From a bacterium (GTDB lineage Bacteria > Planctomycetota > UBA11346), in contig JAIFKN010000304.1 of NCBI GenBank assembly GCA_020049615.1, positions 1 through 13,435 of the forward strand: a stretch of 13,435 nt of DNA. The letters are read 5' to 3'. Below, piece after piece: positions 1 through 7,381 of the stretch (the first letter of the stretch is position 1; each line of letters starts with the position of its first letter). The notes under the pieces are model-generated. The model did no database searches. It had not been told where the DNA came from and saw only the letters and a list, made by a program, of their open reading frames with translations. The translations under genes and the position numbers were made by a program.

Positions 1-2
1 CC

Positions 3-2750
3 CGCTCCTTCGACGATGTGCAGGCGGTCGGCTTCCACATCTTCCGCGATCGCGGCGGACCCGGCGTGGTGGCGGTGAAATGGAACGCCTTTGCCCTGCA
101 CGCCACGGTCAACCGGCCGGCCCGGCCCGGCTGGCAGACCGATTTGAAGCCGGCCGGCGCGCTGCTGGCCCAGGAGCGCGAGGTGTCCTTCGCCCTGTGG
201 CGACGCATCCACCAATGGTCGGCGCGCAACCAGTGGTGCTGGGACCTGGAGGAAGGCGGCTACACCTACCGCAACGACGGCGAGATCGCCGGCCAGCGCG
301 ATGGCCAGCCGCACGCCGCCGCCGAACCGGTGGCGCGCATCAATTGGCTCGATGCCGTGGCCTGGTGCAATGCGCTGTCCGAGTTCGAAGGCTTGACCCC
401 CGCCTACTACGCCGATGCCGCCTGCACCCAGCCGCTGCGCCGCACCTGCGACCGCGACGACCCCAAGCGCGCCGGCTGGGCACCCCAGGTCTGGCTGAAG
501 CCCGCAGCCGAAGGCTACCGCCTGCCGACCCGCGCCGAGCATGCCCGCCTGCGCACGGCGGGGTTCGCCGGCATCGCCGACGGTCCGGCGGAATGGCTGT
601 GGGATGCCGCCGGCGACGGCCCGGCCACTGGCGAGGGCCGCATCGCGGCGGCCGGTTCCCTGCCCGAAACCGGACTGCGCGTGGTGCGCGGAGCGGCCGA
701 CCATGCGCCGGCCGAGGTGCCGCTCGCGCTAGCCCGGCCGGTGGTGGCCGCGGTCAAGCCTGCCGGACTCGGCGATGCCGAACTGGCGCCGGTCAACGGG
801 GCCCGCTACCTGCGCGACGATGGCTGCGAGGTCTCGCTGAGCGACTTCCTGATGAGCCGTCATGAGACCTCCTTCGCGTTGTGGAATCGCGTGCGCATCT
901 GGGCCGAATCGAACGGCTATCGGTTTGACCGCCCGGGCGACCTCGGCAGCGCCGCCGTGGGCGATCCCAGCATGCGCCACGCAGCCGAGGAACCGGTGAC
1001 CATGGTCGGCTGGCACGACGCGGTGGCCTGGTGCAATGCCCTGTCCGAACTCGACGGTCGCACCCCCTGCTACTACGAGGACAAGGAGCTGACCCGGCCC
1101 TACCGGCGCGCCAGCGCCTGGCGCATCGCCATGTGCGGGCGCAGCCTAGTCAACTCGCTGCGCGACGAGGTGTTCGTGCGCTGGTCGGCGGACGGCTACC
1201 GTCTGCCGACCCATGCTGAGTGGTGCGCCGCCTACCGCGCCGGCGATGCCTCTAAGACCTCCTCGGACGGCTTCCCCGTTTCAGCGCCAGCCTCCGGCGC
1301 GCACCAGCGCGGCTGGTTCGCCGCAGACAGCGGCGGCACGACCCACGCCTGCGGGACGCGTCCGGCCAATGCCTACAGCGTTTACGACCTCGATGGCAAC
1401 GTCAGGGAATGGGTCGGGGACGCGCCCGCCGCCGATCCACTGCGCACGCGCAACCCCAAGGGCGGGCGCGACGGGCTCTTCGGCATGCCGATGATGGGTG
1501 GCTGCTTCGCCGGCGAAGCGGTCGGCATCGGCCCCCGAGCCGCGCTCAAGGAGCAGGAGTCGGCAGCGCGTCCGACCACCGGCTTCCGCGTGGTGCGCTG
1601 CGCGCCCGACGCCCACAGCGCGGCCGACAACCAGCCGCCGGTGGTACTGCGCATCGACCCTGCCGGCTACGACCCGCTGATCGGCCGCACCTATCGTGGT
1701 GGCCTGGCACGCACCGGGTCCTTCGCCGTCTCGGGCCTGCCCACCGTGTCGGGTGTGGCCTGGACGCTGAAGACCGGCGGCCCGGTGCGCTCGTCGCCGG
1801 TGGTCGCCGACGGCGTGCTGGTGGTGGGCAGCGATGACGGCAACGTCTATGCCGTGGACCCCGCCACCGGCGCGGAACGCTGGCGCTTCGCCGCCGGTGG
1901 CCCGGTGCAGGCCAGCGCCACCATCGCCGGAGGTCGGGTCTTCATCGGTGCGAAGTCCGGATTCATGTACGCCCTCGACCTGCAGGACGGGCGCGAGCTG
2001 TGGCGCTGGGCCAACGAACCCGCCAACCCGAAGCAGTTCCCGATCACCAATTCCACCGCCCTGGCCTACGGGGTCCTGCTCGTCGGCGTCAACGGCTGGT
2101 CGCCGCGATCCAACGTCGTCGGACTCGATCCCGCCACCGGCACCGAGGTCTGGCGCTGCCGAGCCGCCAAGCCCAATGAAGGGCCGATGGCGCCGACCGT
2201 GCTCGGCGGGCTGCTGGTCTTCCCCGGCAACGACAACGTGCTGTGGGGCATCGACCTTGCGACCACCGATGTGCGCTGGCGCGGCCACGGCCACCATTGC
2301 CACGCCAGCGTCGCGGCCGGACCCGACGGCCTCTATTACGACGCCGGAGACACCTGCCTCCGTATGGATCCGGCGGATGGCCGCATCTCCGGTCGTTCCC
2401 GCCAGGCCCCGGGCGGTGCGCTGAACTTCTTCCCCCACGCCTCGCCAGCGGTGCACGACGGCATCGCCGTGTTCGCCAAGCAGGACGGCGTCCTGCGCGC
2501 CTTCCGCGGCGACCTCTACGCCCCGTTGTGGGAGACGAAGCTGGGTTCGCAGCCGAACAGTTCACCGGCCATCGCCGGCGGGCTGGTCTATATCGGCACC
2601 GACGACGGCCAGGTCCACGCCGTCGATCTGGCCACCGGCGCGATCCGCTGGCAGCACCGCACCGGTGGCCCGGTGCAGTCCTCGCCGTTGCCAGGCGACG
2701 GCTGCGTGTGGGTGGGCTCCGACGACGGCTCGGTGATCCGGCTGCGCTGA
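3..2750 (+). CDS. Tandem SUMF1/FGE-like domains fused to a PQQ-type beta-propeller (5' truncated)
   Basis: The frame is open from the first codon at position 3, before any start codon, and its first residues (RSFDDVQAVGFHIFR) resemble the closing strand of an FGE-like domain. The gene therefore begins upstream, and the GTG at 18 is probably not the start. Next come a shortened, degenerate FGE-like domain (about 150-700, ending TGLRVVR) and a fuller one (about 780-1610) with HETSFALW, VGWHDAVAWCNALS, DGYRLPTHAEW, DLDGNVREW and TGFRVVR. From about 1680 to the stop lie seven or eight PQQ-type propeller blades with recurring GGPVxSSP, VGSDDGxVxAVD and DPATGxExW motifs. Known FGE enzymes oxidise a sulfatase cysteine using a closely spaced cysteine pair; only a lone Cys (GGCFAG) is visible here, so enzymatic FGE activity is doubtful. 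PQQ-like repeats often serve as scaffolds rather than PQQ binders. The N-terminus and any signal peptide are outside the window. Function is unknown; a binding or surface role is a guess. Confidence 0.85.
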   Translation, partial: RSFDDVQAVGFHIFRDRGGPGVVAVKWNAFALHATVNRPARPGWQTDLKPAGALLAQEREVSFALWRRIHQWSARNQWCWDLEEGGYTYRNDGEIAGQRDGQPHAAAEPVARINWLDAVAWCNALSEFEGLTPAYYADAACTQPLRRTCDRDDPKRAGWAPQVWLKPAAEGYRLPTRAEHARLRTAGFAGIADGPAEWLWDAAGDGPATGEGRIAAAGSLPETGLRVVRGAADHAPAEVPLALARPVVAAVKPAGLGDAELAPVNGARYLRDDGCEVSLSDFLMSRHETSFALWNRVRIWAESNGYRFDRPGDLGSAAVGDPSMRHAAEEPVTMVGWHDAVAWCNALSELDGRTPCYYEDKELTRPYRRASAWRIAMCGRSLVNSLRDEVFVRWSADGYRLPTHAEWCAAYRAGDASKTSSDGFPVSAPASGAHQRGWFAADSGGTTHACGTRPANAYSVYDLDGNVREWVGDAPAADPLRTRNPKGGRDGLFGMPMMGGCFAGEAVGIGPRAALKEQESAARPTTGFRVVRCAPDAHSAADNQPPVVLRIDPAGYDPLIGRTYRGGLARTGSFAVSGLPTVSGVAWTLKTGGPVRSSPVVADGVLVVGSDDGNVYAVDPATGAERWRFAAGGPVQASATIAGGRVFIGAKSGFMYALDLQDGRELWRWANEPANPKQFPITNSTALAYGVLLVGVNGWSPRSNVVGLDPATGTEVWRCRAAKPNEGPMAPTVLGGLLVFPGNDNVLWGIDLATTDVRWRGHGHHCHASVAAGPDGLYYDAGDTCLRMDPADGRISGRSRQAPGGALNFFPHASPAVHDGIAVFAKQDGVLRAFRGDLYAPLWETKLGSQPNSSPAIAGGLVYIGTDDGQVHAVDLATGAIRWQHRTGGPVQSSPLPGDGCVWVGSDDGSVIRLR

Positions 2751-2774
2751 TCTCCCCCCTGCACGGATGGCAAC

Positions 2775-3716
2775 CTACGACTTGCCAGCGTCCCCGCCCC
2801 AAGCCTTGCCCCAGCCGCGCAGGTAGACTTCCCCTGGCGCCTGCTCGGTTCCCAACCGGGCGTATGGATCCGTGCCGGCGACCTGGAAGACACGTCGGCA
2901 ATCGGTCTGAGCGATGGATCTCCCCTCCTGCGGACCCCACGGCAGCAATGACCAGGAATTCATGTAGTGGTTGACCAGCACCCGGCGGTAACCACCGGTG
3001 CGGTTCTTCAGCGATTTGTGCAGCAGGTAGCCATTGAAGAAGACCACCGAGCCTGCCGGCACCTCGACTGGGACAGCCAACGATTCGTCGAAGCCGCAGC
3101 ACTGCTCGGAGCCGTCGTATTCCTCGAGGTCCTGTGGCGGCCGGCGTTCGAAGAAGTAGCCATGGCGGTGCGACCCCGGTACCACCCACAGGCAGCCGTT
3201 GGCGATCGTCGCGTCGTCCATGGCGATCCAGGCGCCGCACAGCGAGCGATCGCGGGTGGGGATGTACTGCTCGTCCTGGTGCCAGGCCTGGCCGGGCTTG
3301 CCCGGGCCCTTCACGAAGAGCATCGACTGCATGCACTTCACCGCGCCATCCCAGTGCGCGAGATGCGCCCCGACGATCTGCGCGAGTATGCCGGCGATGG
3401 CAGGGTGCTCGCAGAACCGCTTCATCACCGGGCTGATGAAGTGCGGCTGGTGGATGCACAGGATGCCCCCAAGCACCTCCTGGTCGGGTACCGCCGGATC
3501 CGCGACCTTCAGCTGCGGACACGGATAGCCACCACGCGCCAGCTTGAGCATGTCGGCCTTGAGTTCGGCCAGCTCGTCCGGGCTGATCAGCCCGGACGCC
3601 CAGCAGAAGCCGTCGTCAACGAAGCCGCTGACCTGGGCCGGGGTGAGCCGGCGGTCGACGCGACCCGGGGTGCTGGCTCCGAGCGTGTGGATGGAGGAAG
3701 GGGCGGTGGCGGGCAT
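2775..3716 (-). CDS. Phytanoyl-CoA dioxygenase (PhyH) family Fe(II)/2-oxoglutarate oxygenase
   Basis: This 313-residue cytosolic protein has the PhyH-family layout of a double-stranded beta-helix oxygenase. The iron-binding triad is visible as H146-x-D148 in AWHQDEQYIP and H233 in LLHKSLKN. R244, eleven residues after the distal histidine, fits the 2-oxoglutarate-binding arginine. LWVVPGSHRHG is a further typical family stretch. Such enzymes hydroxylate or halogenate varied small molecules, and the substrate cannot be read from sequence; phytanoyl-CoA itself is not implied. The start at 3716 is chosen because GGAG (3722-3725) lies 5 nt upstream of the ATG and the homologous region begins soon after; the frame stays open much farther upstream but runs over the opposing mutarotase gene. 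It converges on the FGE-like/PQQ gene and diverges from the mutarotase. The stop is TAG. Confidence 0.9.
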   Translation of the reverse strand: MPATAPSSIHTLGASTPGRVDRRLTPAQVSGFVDDGFCWASGLISPDELAELKADMLKLARGGYPCPQLKVADPAVPDQEVLGGILCIHQPHFISPVMKRFCEHPAIAGILAQIVGAHLAHWDGAVKCMQSMLFVKGPGKPGQAWHQDEQYIPTRDRSLCGAWIAMDDATIANGCLWVVPGSHRHGYFFERRPPQDLEEYDGSEQCCGFDESLAVPVEVPAGSVVFFNGYLLHKSLKNRTGGYRRVLVNHYMNSWSLLPWGPQEGRSIAQTDCRRVFQVAGTDPYARLGTEQAPGEVYLRGWGKAWGGDAGKS

Positions 3717-3854
3717 ATGTGCTCCGTAGGCCCTCGTAGATTGTCCCCTGGGGCACCGCCCCCCATGTCTGGAGGCCGACCCTGTCATGTCTGCATGTGA
3801 TGTCGCCGGCCAGGCACTTGAGCGACCTTCCGCCATGCCGACGCTGCCAGCCCC
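3717..3854. promoter_or_regulatory. Divergent intergenic region between the PhyH-family gene and the mutarotase
   Basis: This 138-nt gap separates two divergently transcribed genes and must hold promoters for both unless they are expressed from elsewhere. I cannot pick out convincing -35/-10 pairs in the GC-rich sequence. An 8-bp direct repeat, CATGTCTG, occurs at 3764-3771 and 3786-3793; it is too short to call an operator. No Shine-Dalgarno motif is evident before the mutarotase ATG at 3855. Confidence 0.4.
3722..3725 (-). promoter_or_regulatory. Ribosome binding site of the PhyH-family gene
   Basis: On the minus strand GGAG is followed by 5 nt (CACAT) and the ATG at 3716. It decides this start against the much longer open frame that continues upstream. 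Confidence 0.65.
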
Positions 3855-4727
3855 ATGACCGATCCCGCCGCCATCCAGCGCTTCGCCATCCCCGGATCCA
3901 TCACCATCGACGCCGGTTGCGGCGGCCTGCCGCGCGTCTCGATCGCCACTCCGAGCTGCCGCGGCGAGATCTATCTCCATGGCGCCCACGTGACGGCGTG
4001 GCAGCCCTGCGGCCAGGCCCCGGTCATCTGGATGGGCAGCCAGAGCTGGTTCGCCGCCGGCAAGCCGATCCGCGGCGGCATCCCCGTGTGCTGGCCGTGG
4101 TTCGGCCCGGCGGCCGAACCCGGCCGGCCGGCGCACGGCCTCGCCCGTCTTGCCGACTGGGAGCTGATCTCGGTGACCATCGATGGAGACGGCACCGCCG
4201 TGGTCGTGCTGCGCCTCGCCCTGCCTGAGCCGGCTTGCGAAACCCTGCTGACCGCCCGCTTCGGCCGCCGACTCGAGGTCGAGCTGGCCGCGACCAACAT
4301 CGGCTCGACCGCCTTCACCGTCGGCGAGGCGCTGCACACCTACCTCGCGGTCGCCGACATCCGCCGCGTGGCGGTGCGCGGCCTCGGCGGGGCCGCCGGC
4401 ACCGACCGCGTGGCCCAGCCGTTCGCCATCACCGGCAGCGAACCGCTCACTGTCGCCGCCGAGACCGACCTGCTGTTCGAAGGCCACACAGGCGAGGTGG
4501 TGGTCGACGATGCGGTGCTGCACCGCCGCCTCCGCATCGCCAAGCGCGGCTCGCGCTCGACCGTGGTGTGGAACCCGTGGGTGGCCAAAGCGGCCAAGAT
4601 GCCCGACTTCGGTGACCATGAGTGGCCGGGCATGCTCTGCGTCGAGGCGGCCAACGCCCTCGCCGACGGCTACCAGCTGGCGCCTGGCGCGACCCACCGC
4701 CTGGCGACGGTGATCGAGGTGCTGTGA
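3855..4727 (+). CDS. D-hexose-6-phosphate mutarotase (YeaD-like aldose 1-epimerase family)
   Basis: This 290-residue protein interconverts the alpha and beta anomers of glucose-6-phosphate or related hexose phosphates, a cytosolic housekeeping step feeding glycolysis and the pentose phosphate pathway. The galactose-mutarotase-like beta-sandwich is recognisable by its family motifs in order: GAHVTAW, IRGGIPVCWPWFG, AHGLAR (His94), GEALHTYL (His161), VVWNPW and CVEAAN (Glu264). In this family a histidine in HTY and the late glutamate act as acid and base. Length is normal for the family. The TGA stop shares its last base with the ATG of proA (TGATG at 4725-4729), so the two genes are co-transcribed and probably translationally coupled. 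No metabolic reason for the pairing with proline synthesis is apparent. Start confidence is moderate because no clear ribosome binding site precedes it. Confidence 0.92.
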   Translation: MTDPAAIQRFAIPGSITIDAGCGGLPRVSIATPSCRGEIYLHGAHVTAWQPCGQAPVIWMGSQSWFAAGKPIRGGIPVCWPWFGPAAEPGRPAHGLARLADWELISVTIDGDGTAVVVLRLALPEPACETLLTARFGRRLEVELAATNIGSTAFTVGEALHTYLAVADIRRVAVRGLGGAAGTDRVAQPFAITGSEPLTVAAETDLLFEGHTGEVVVDDAVLHRRLRIAKRGSRSTVVWNPWVAKAAKMPDFGDHEWPGMLCVEAANALADGYQLAPGATHRLATVIEVL

Positions 4728-5980
4728 TGGGCATCGACGAACACGTCGCCGACCTCTGCGCCCGCGGACGGCCCGCAGCCCGCGCGGTGGCGGTGCTGTC
4801 CGACGCGACGCGCCGCCAGGCGCTGCTTGCCGCCGCCGACGCCATCGCCGCAGCCGGCGAGGCGATCCGCGCCGCCAACGCCCGCGATGTCGCGCAGGGC
4901 CGCGCCGACGGGCTCTCCGACGCGATGATCGACCGACTGCGCCTCGACGGCAAGCGGCTGGACGGCGTCATCGCCGACCTGCGCGCCGTCGCCGACCTGC
5001 CTGATCCGGTCGGCGCGGTGCTCGAACGCCGCACCATCGCCCAGGGCATGCCGGCCGAGAAGGTCGCCATCCCCATCGGCGTGGTCGCGATCATCTTCGA
5101 GAGCCGGCCGAACGTCACCGTCGACGCGGCGGCGCTGTGCCTGCGCTCGGGCAACGCCTGCATCCTGCGCGGTGGCAAGGAGGCCGTGCACAGCAACCGC
5201 CGCCTCGCTGAGGCCTTCCGCGCCGGCCTGGCTGCCGCCGGCGTGCCGACTGACGCCGTGCAACTGGTGCAGGAGCAGGACCGCGCCCTGATCGCCAAGC
5301 TGCTCGCCCGCGACGACGCCATCGACATCGTCGTGCCGCGCGGCGGCGAGGCCCTGATCAAGGCGGTGGTCGCCTGCTCGCGCGTGCCGGTGATCAAGCA
5401 TGACAAGGGCGTGTGCTCGCTGTACGTGCATGCCCAGGCCGACCTGGCCATGGCGCTGCGCCTGATCGTCAACGCCAAGGTGCAGCGTCCCGGCGTGTGC
5501 AACGCGATCGAGAACGTGCTGGTCGACGCCGTGGTCGCCGACCGGTTCCTGCCCCTGCTGGCCGCCGAGATGGCAAGGCAGGGCGTTGAACTCCGCGCCG
5601 ATCTCCTGGCCCTGCCGCTGCTACCCGGAGCCAAGCCGGCGAGCGAGGCGGACTGGTCGACCGAGTACCTCGCCCTGATCCTGGCGGTGAAGACGGTGGC
5701 CGGACTCGATGAGGCGATCGCCTTCGTCGCCCGCTACGGCAGCCAGCACAGCGACGGCATAGTCACCGCCGACCTGGTGGCGGCCGAGCGCTTCCTGCGC
5801 GAGGTCGACAGCGCCTGCGTCTACCACAACGCCAGCACGCGCTTCACCGACGGCGGCCAGTTCGGCTTCGGCGCCGAGGTCGGCATCAGCACCAACCGCC
5901 TGCACGCCCGCGGCCCGATGGGCCTGCGCGAACTGTGCACCTACAAGTGGGTGGTGCGCGGCACGGGCAACGTTCGCTGA
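4727..5980 (+). CDS. proA: Glutamate-5-semialdehyde dehydrogenase (gamma-glutamyl phosphate reductase)
   Basis: ProA performs the second step of proline synthesis, the NADPH-dependent reduction of gamma-glutamyl phosphate made by ProB to glutamate-5-semialdehyde. The 417-residue protein shows the family's aldehyde-dehydrogenase fold: GVVAIIFESRPNVTVDAA and LRSGNACILRGGKEA in the cofactor domain, the catalytic cysteine C258 in QRPGVCNAIENVL, and the family-typical end SACVYHNASTRFTDGGQFGFGAEVGIST followed by GPMGLRELCTYKW. The ATG at 4727 overlaps the mutarotase stop. The frame is open farther upstream, but that part lies inside the mutarotase gene and has no homology. proB is not beside it, although the two are adjacent in many bacteria. 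No key residue appears to be missing. Confidence 0.96.
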   Translation: MGIDEHVADLCARGRPAARAVAVLSDATRRQALLAAADAIAAAGEAIRAANARDVAQGRADGLSDAMIDRLRLDGKRLDGVIADLRAVADLPDPVGAVLERRTIAQGMPAEKVAIPIGVVAIIFESRPNVTVDAAALCLRSGNACILRGGKEAVHSNRRLAEAFRAGLAAAGVPTDAVQLVQEQDRALIAKLLARDDAIDIVVPRGGEALIKAVVACSRVPVIKHDKGVCSLYVHAQADLAMALRLIVNAKVQRPGVCNAIENVLVDAVVADRFLPLLAAEMARQGVELRADLLALPLLPGAKPASEADWSTEYLALILAVKTVAGLDEAIAFVARYGSQHSDGIVTADLVAAERFLREVDSACVYHNASTRFTDGGQFGFGAEVGISTNRLHARGPMGLRELCTYKWVVRGTGNVR

Positions 5981-6220
5981 CGGACAGGTCTGGCCCGCCT
6001 CGCTCCGGCGCTCGCGGTTGGCGTCCGCCGGACCGAGCGACCAAGCGAGCGACGATCGGTTGGAGCCGCAGGTTGTGGTAGATGTCGCAAGCGCGTAGCG
6101 AGGCTGGAACGGGAATTTCCGCTTGGCCATCCGACGCGCGTCAGCGCGGCGTGTCGAGCGGGGGCTCCGGGGGCGAAGGCCCCCGGCGGGGACGTGGGGC
6201 AGAGCCCCACGAGCAGAAAG
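5981..6220. other. Structured noncoding gap between convergent proA and prfA
   Basis: No credible gene lies in this 240-nt stretch. It is rich in self-complementary sequence: an 8-bp inverted repeat GCCTCGCT/AGCGAGGC (5997-6004 and 6097-6104), a 10-bp perfect palindrome GACGCGCGTC (6133-6142), and the strong hairpin pair at 6167-6211. Short open frames crossing it lack known domains and look incidental. It may be a dispersed intergenic repeat. Confidence 0.55.
6167..6211. repeat. Tandem GC-rich hairpin pair (REP-like or terminator-like)
   Basis: Two perfect hairpins follow one another. CCGGGGGC-GAAG-GCCCCCGG (6167-6186) has an 8-bp stem and a 4-nt loop; CGTGGGGC-AGA-GCCCCACG (6193-6211) has an 8-bp stem and a 3-nt loop. 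They lie 10 nt beyond the prfA stop and downstream of proA. Neither strand shows a U-tract after the stems, so they are not textbook intrinsic terminators, although they may still stop or protect both convergent transcripts. The form recalls dispersed extragenic palindromic repeats of high-GC genomes. Confidence 0.65.
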
Positions 6221-7309
6221 CTAGAACTCGCCGTCCCACTCCGCCAGGACGCGAGCCTTCTCGGCTTCGCTCATCGCGGCGTGCAGGTCGTCACATTCAC
6301 CATCGATGTAGCGGTCGAGACTGTAGGCCGTCCGCTCGATGCGGTGGTCGGTGATGCGGTTCTGCGGGAAGTTGTAGGTACGGATGCGGTCCGAGCGGTC
6401 GCCGCTGCCCACCGCCTCCTTGCGCGCCGCGGCGCGGGTCGCGCGCAGGCGCTCCTGCTCGGCCTCGAAGAGGCGGGCGCGCAGCCACTTCATCGCCTTC
6501 TCGCGGTTGGCGAGTTGGCTGCGCTCCTCCTGGCAGGAGACCACCACGCCGGTCGGCATGTGGGTGATGCGCACGGCGCTTTCGGTCTTGTTGACGTGCT
6601 GGCCGCCGGCGCCGCCGGCGCGGTAGGTGTCGATCTTGAGGTCGTCGGTGCGGATCTCGATCTCCGCGTCCTCGGCCTCGGGCAGCACCGCGACGGTGGC
6701 GGCGCTGGTGTGGATGCGGCCCTGGGCCTCGGTCGCCGGCACGCGCTGCACACGGTGGCCGCCGCTCTCCCAGCGCAGCAGGCCGAAGGCGCCGAGGCCG
6801 TCGGCGGTGGTGCCGCTGACCTGGTAGATCGCCTCTTTGACGCCACCGACCTCGCCGGGGCTGACCGACATCGGCAGCATGCGCAGGCCGCGACGGCCGG
6901 TCCACAGGGTATACATACGCACCAGGTCGCCGGCGAAGAGGCTCGCCTCGTCTCCGCCGGTGCCGGCGCGGATCTCGAGGATGCAGTCGCGGTCGCCGCC
7001 GCCCGATCCGGTGGCGATGGCTTCAGTGATCGCCGCCAGGATGCGTTCGGCATCGGCACGGCGGGCGCGAATCTCGCCTTCGGCCTCGGCCTTCATCTCC
7101 GGGTCCGCGAGCAGGGCTTCGGCGCCACTGATGTCCTCGCGCGCCTTGGCGTAGTCCTCCCACGGCGCCATCAGCCGGGTCAGCCGGGCGTGCTCACGCA
7201 GGGTCTTCTGGTACTGCGGCCCGCCGATGAACGACGGATCGGAGAGCTGGGCGGCCATGCGGCGCCAGCGCTCGTGCAGTCGCGCCAGGGAGGTCTCGAT
7301 GTCGGTCAT
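6221..7309 (-). CDS. prfA: Peptide chain release factor 1 (RF1)
   Basis: RF1 recognises UAA and UAG in the ribosomal A site and triggers hydrolysis of peptidyl-tRNA. The 362-residue protein is full length. The codon-recognition tripeptide is PAT (residues 191-193, in RVPATEAQGRIHTS), which marks RF1 rather than RF2 (SPF). The universally conserved GGQ that enters the peptidyl transferase centre is at residues 235-237, in GAGGQHVNKTESAVRITH. The family-typical IRTYNFPQNRITDHRI follows near the end. It lies downstream of rpmE2 but separated by 72 nt that hold a terminator-like hairpin. prmC, which methylates the GGQ glutamine and often follows prfA, is not adjacent. The start has no strong Shine-Dalgarno motif. 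The stop codon is TAG, a codon read only by RF1. Confidence 0.97.
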   Translation of the reverse strand: MTDIETSLARLHERWRRMAAQLSDPSFIGGPQYQKTLREHARLTRLMAPWEDYAKAREDISGAEALLADPEMKAEAEGEIRARRADAERILAAITEAIATGSGGGDRDCILEIRAGTGGDEASLFAGDLVRMYTLWTGRRGLRMLPMSVSPGEVGGVKEAIYQVSGTTADGLGAFGLLRWESGGHRVQRVPATEAQGRIHTSAATVAVLPEAEDAEIEIRTDDLKIDTYRAGGAGGQHVNKTESAVRITHMPTGVVVSCQEERSQLANREKAMKWLRARLFEAEQERLRATRAAARKEAVGSGDRSDRIRTYNFPQNRITDHRIERTAYSLDRYIDGECDDLHAAMSEAEKARVLAEWDGEF

Positions 7310-7331
7310 GTGAGTATCGCCCGGACACGCG

Positions 7332-7358
7332 AAAACCCGCCGGGATGCCCGGCGGGTT
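7332..7358 (-). terminator. Terminator-like hairpin between rpmE2 and prfA
   Basis: On the minus strand AACCCGCCGGG-CAT-CCCGGCGGGTT forms an 11-bp stem with a 3-nt loop (7334-7358), and the T-tract TTTT runs from 7335 to 7332. A longer alternative pairing uses the flanking CGCGAA (7328-7333) and TTCGCG (7357-7362) with a 2-nt bulge. It fits an intrinsic terminator for the ribosomal protein operon. The U-tract is short, so partial read-through into prfA, whose ATG is only 22 nt further on, is plausible. Confidence 0.75.
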
Positions 7359-7381
7359 CGCGTACGACGGGCTGGTTGCCG

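Noticed and set aside
1281..2456. A 391-codon minus-strand frame inside the FGE-like/PQQ gene
   Set aside because: It is antisense to a well-supported coding sequence with recognisable repeats, and its translation shows no domain.
2089..3522. A 477-codon minus-strand frame overlapping the PQQ domain and the PhyH gene
   Set aside because: It is a shifted frame of the PhyH gene plus the antisense of the propeller; its composition is Arg/Gly/Ala-rich shadow sequence.
3764..3793. Direct repeat CATGTCTG in the divergent gap, as a possible operator
   Set aside because: Two 8-bp copies with a 14-nt spacer are too little evidence for a regulator site.
3717..4697. Upstream extension of the PhyH-family frame to a 640-residue protein
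   Set aside because: The added part is antisense to the clear mutarotase gene and has no homology. A good ribosome binding site precedes the start at 3716.
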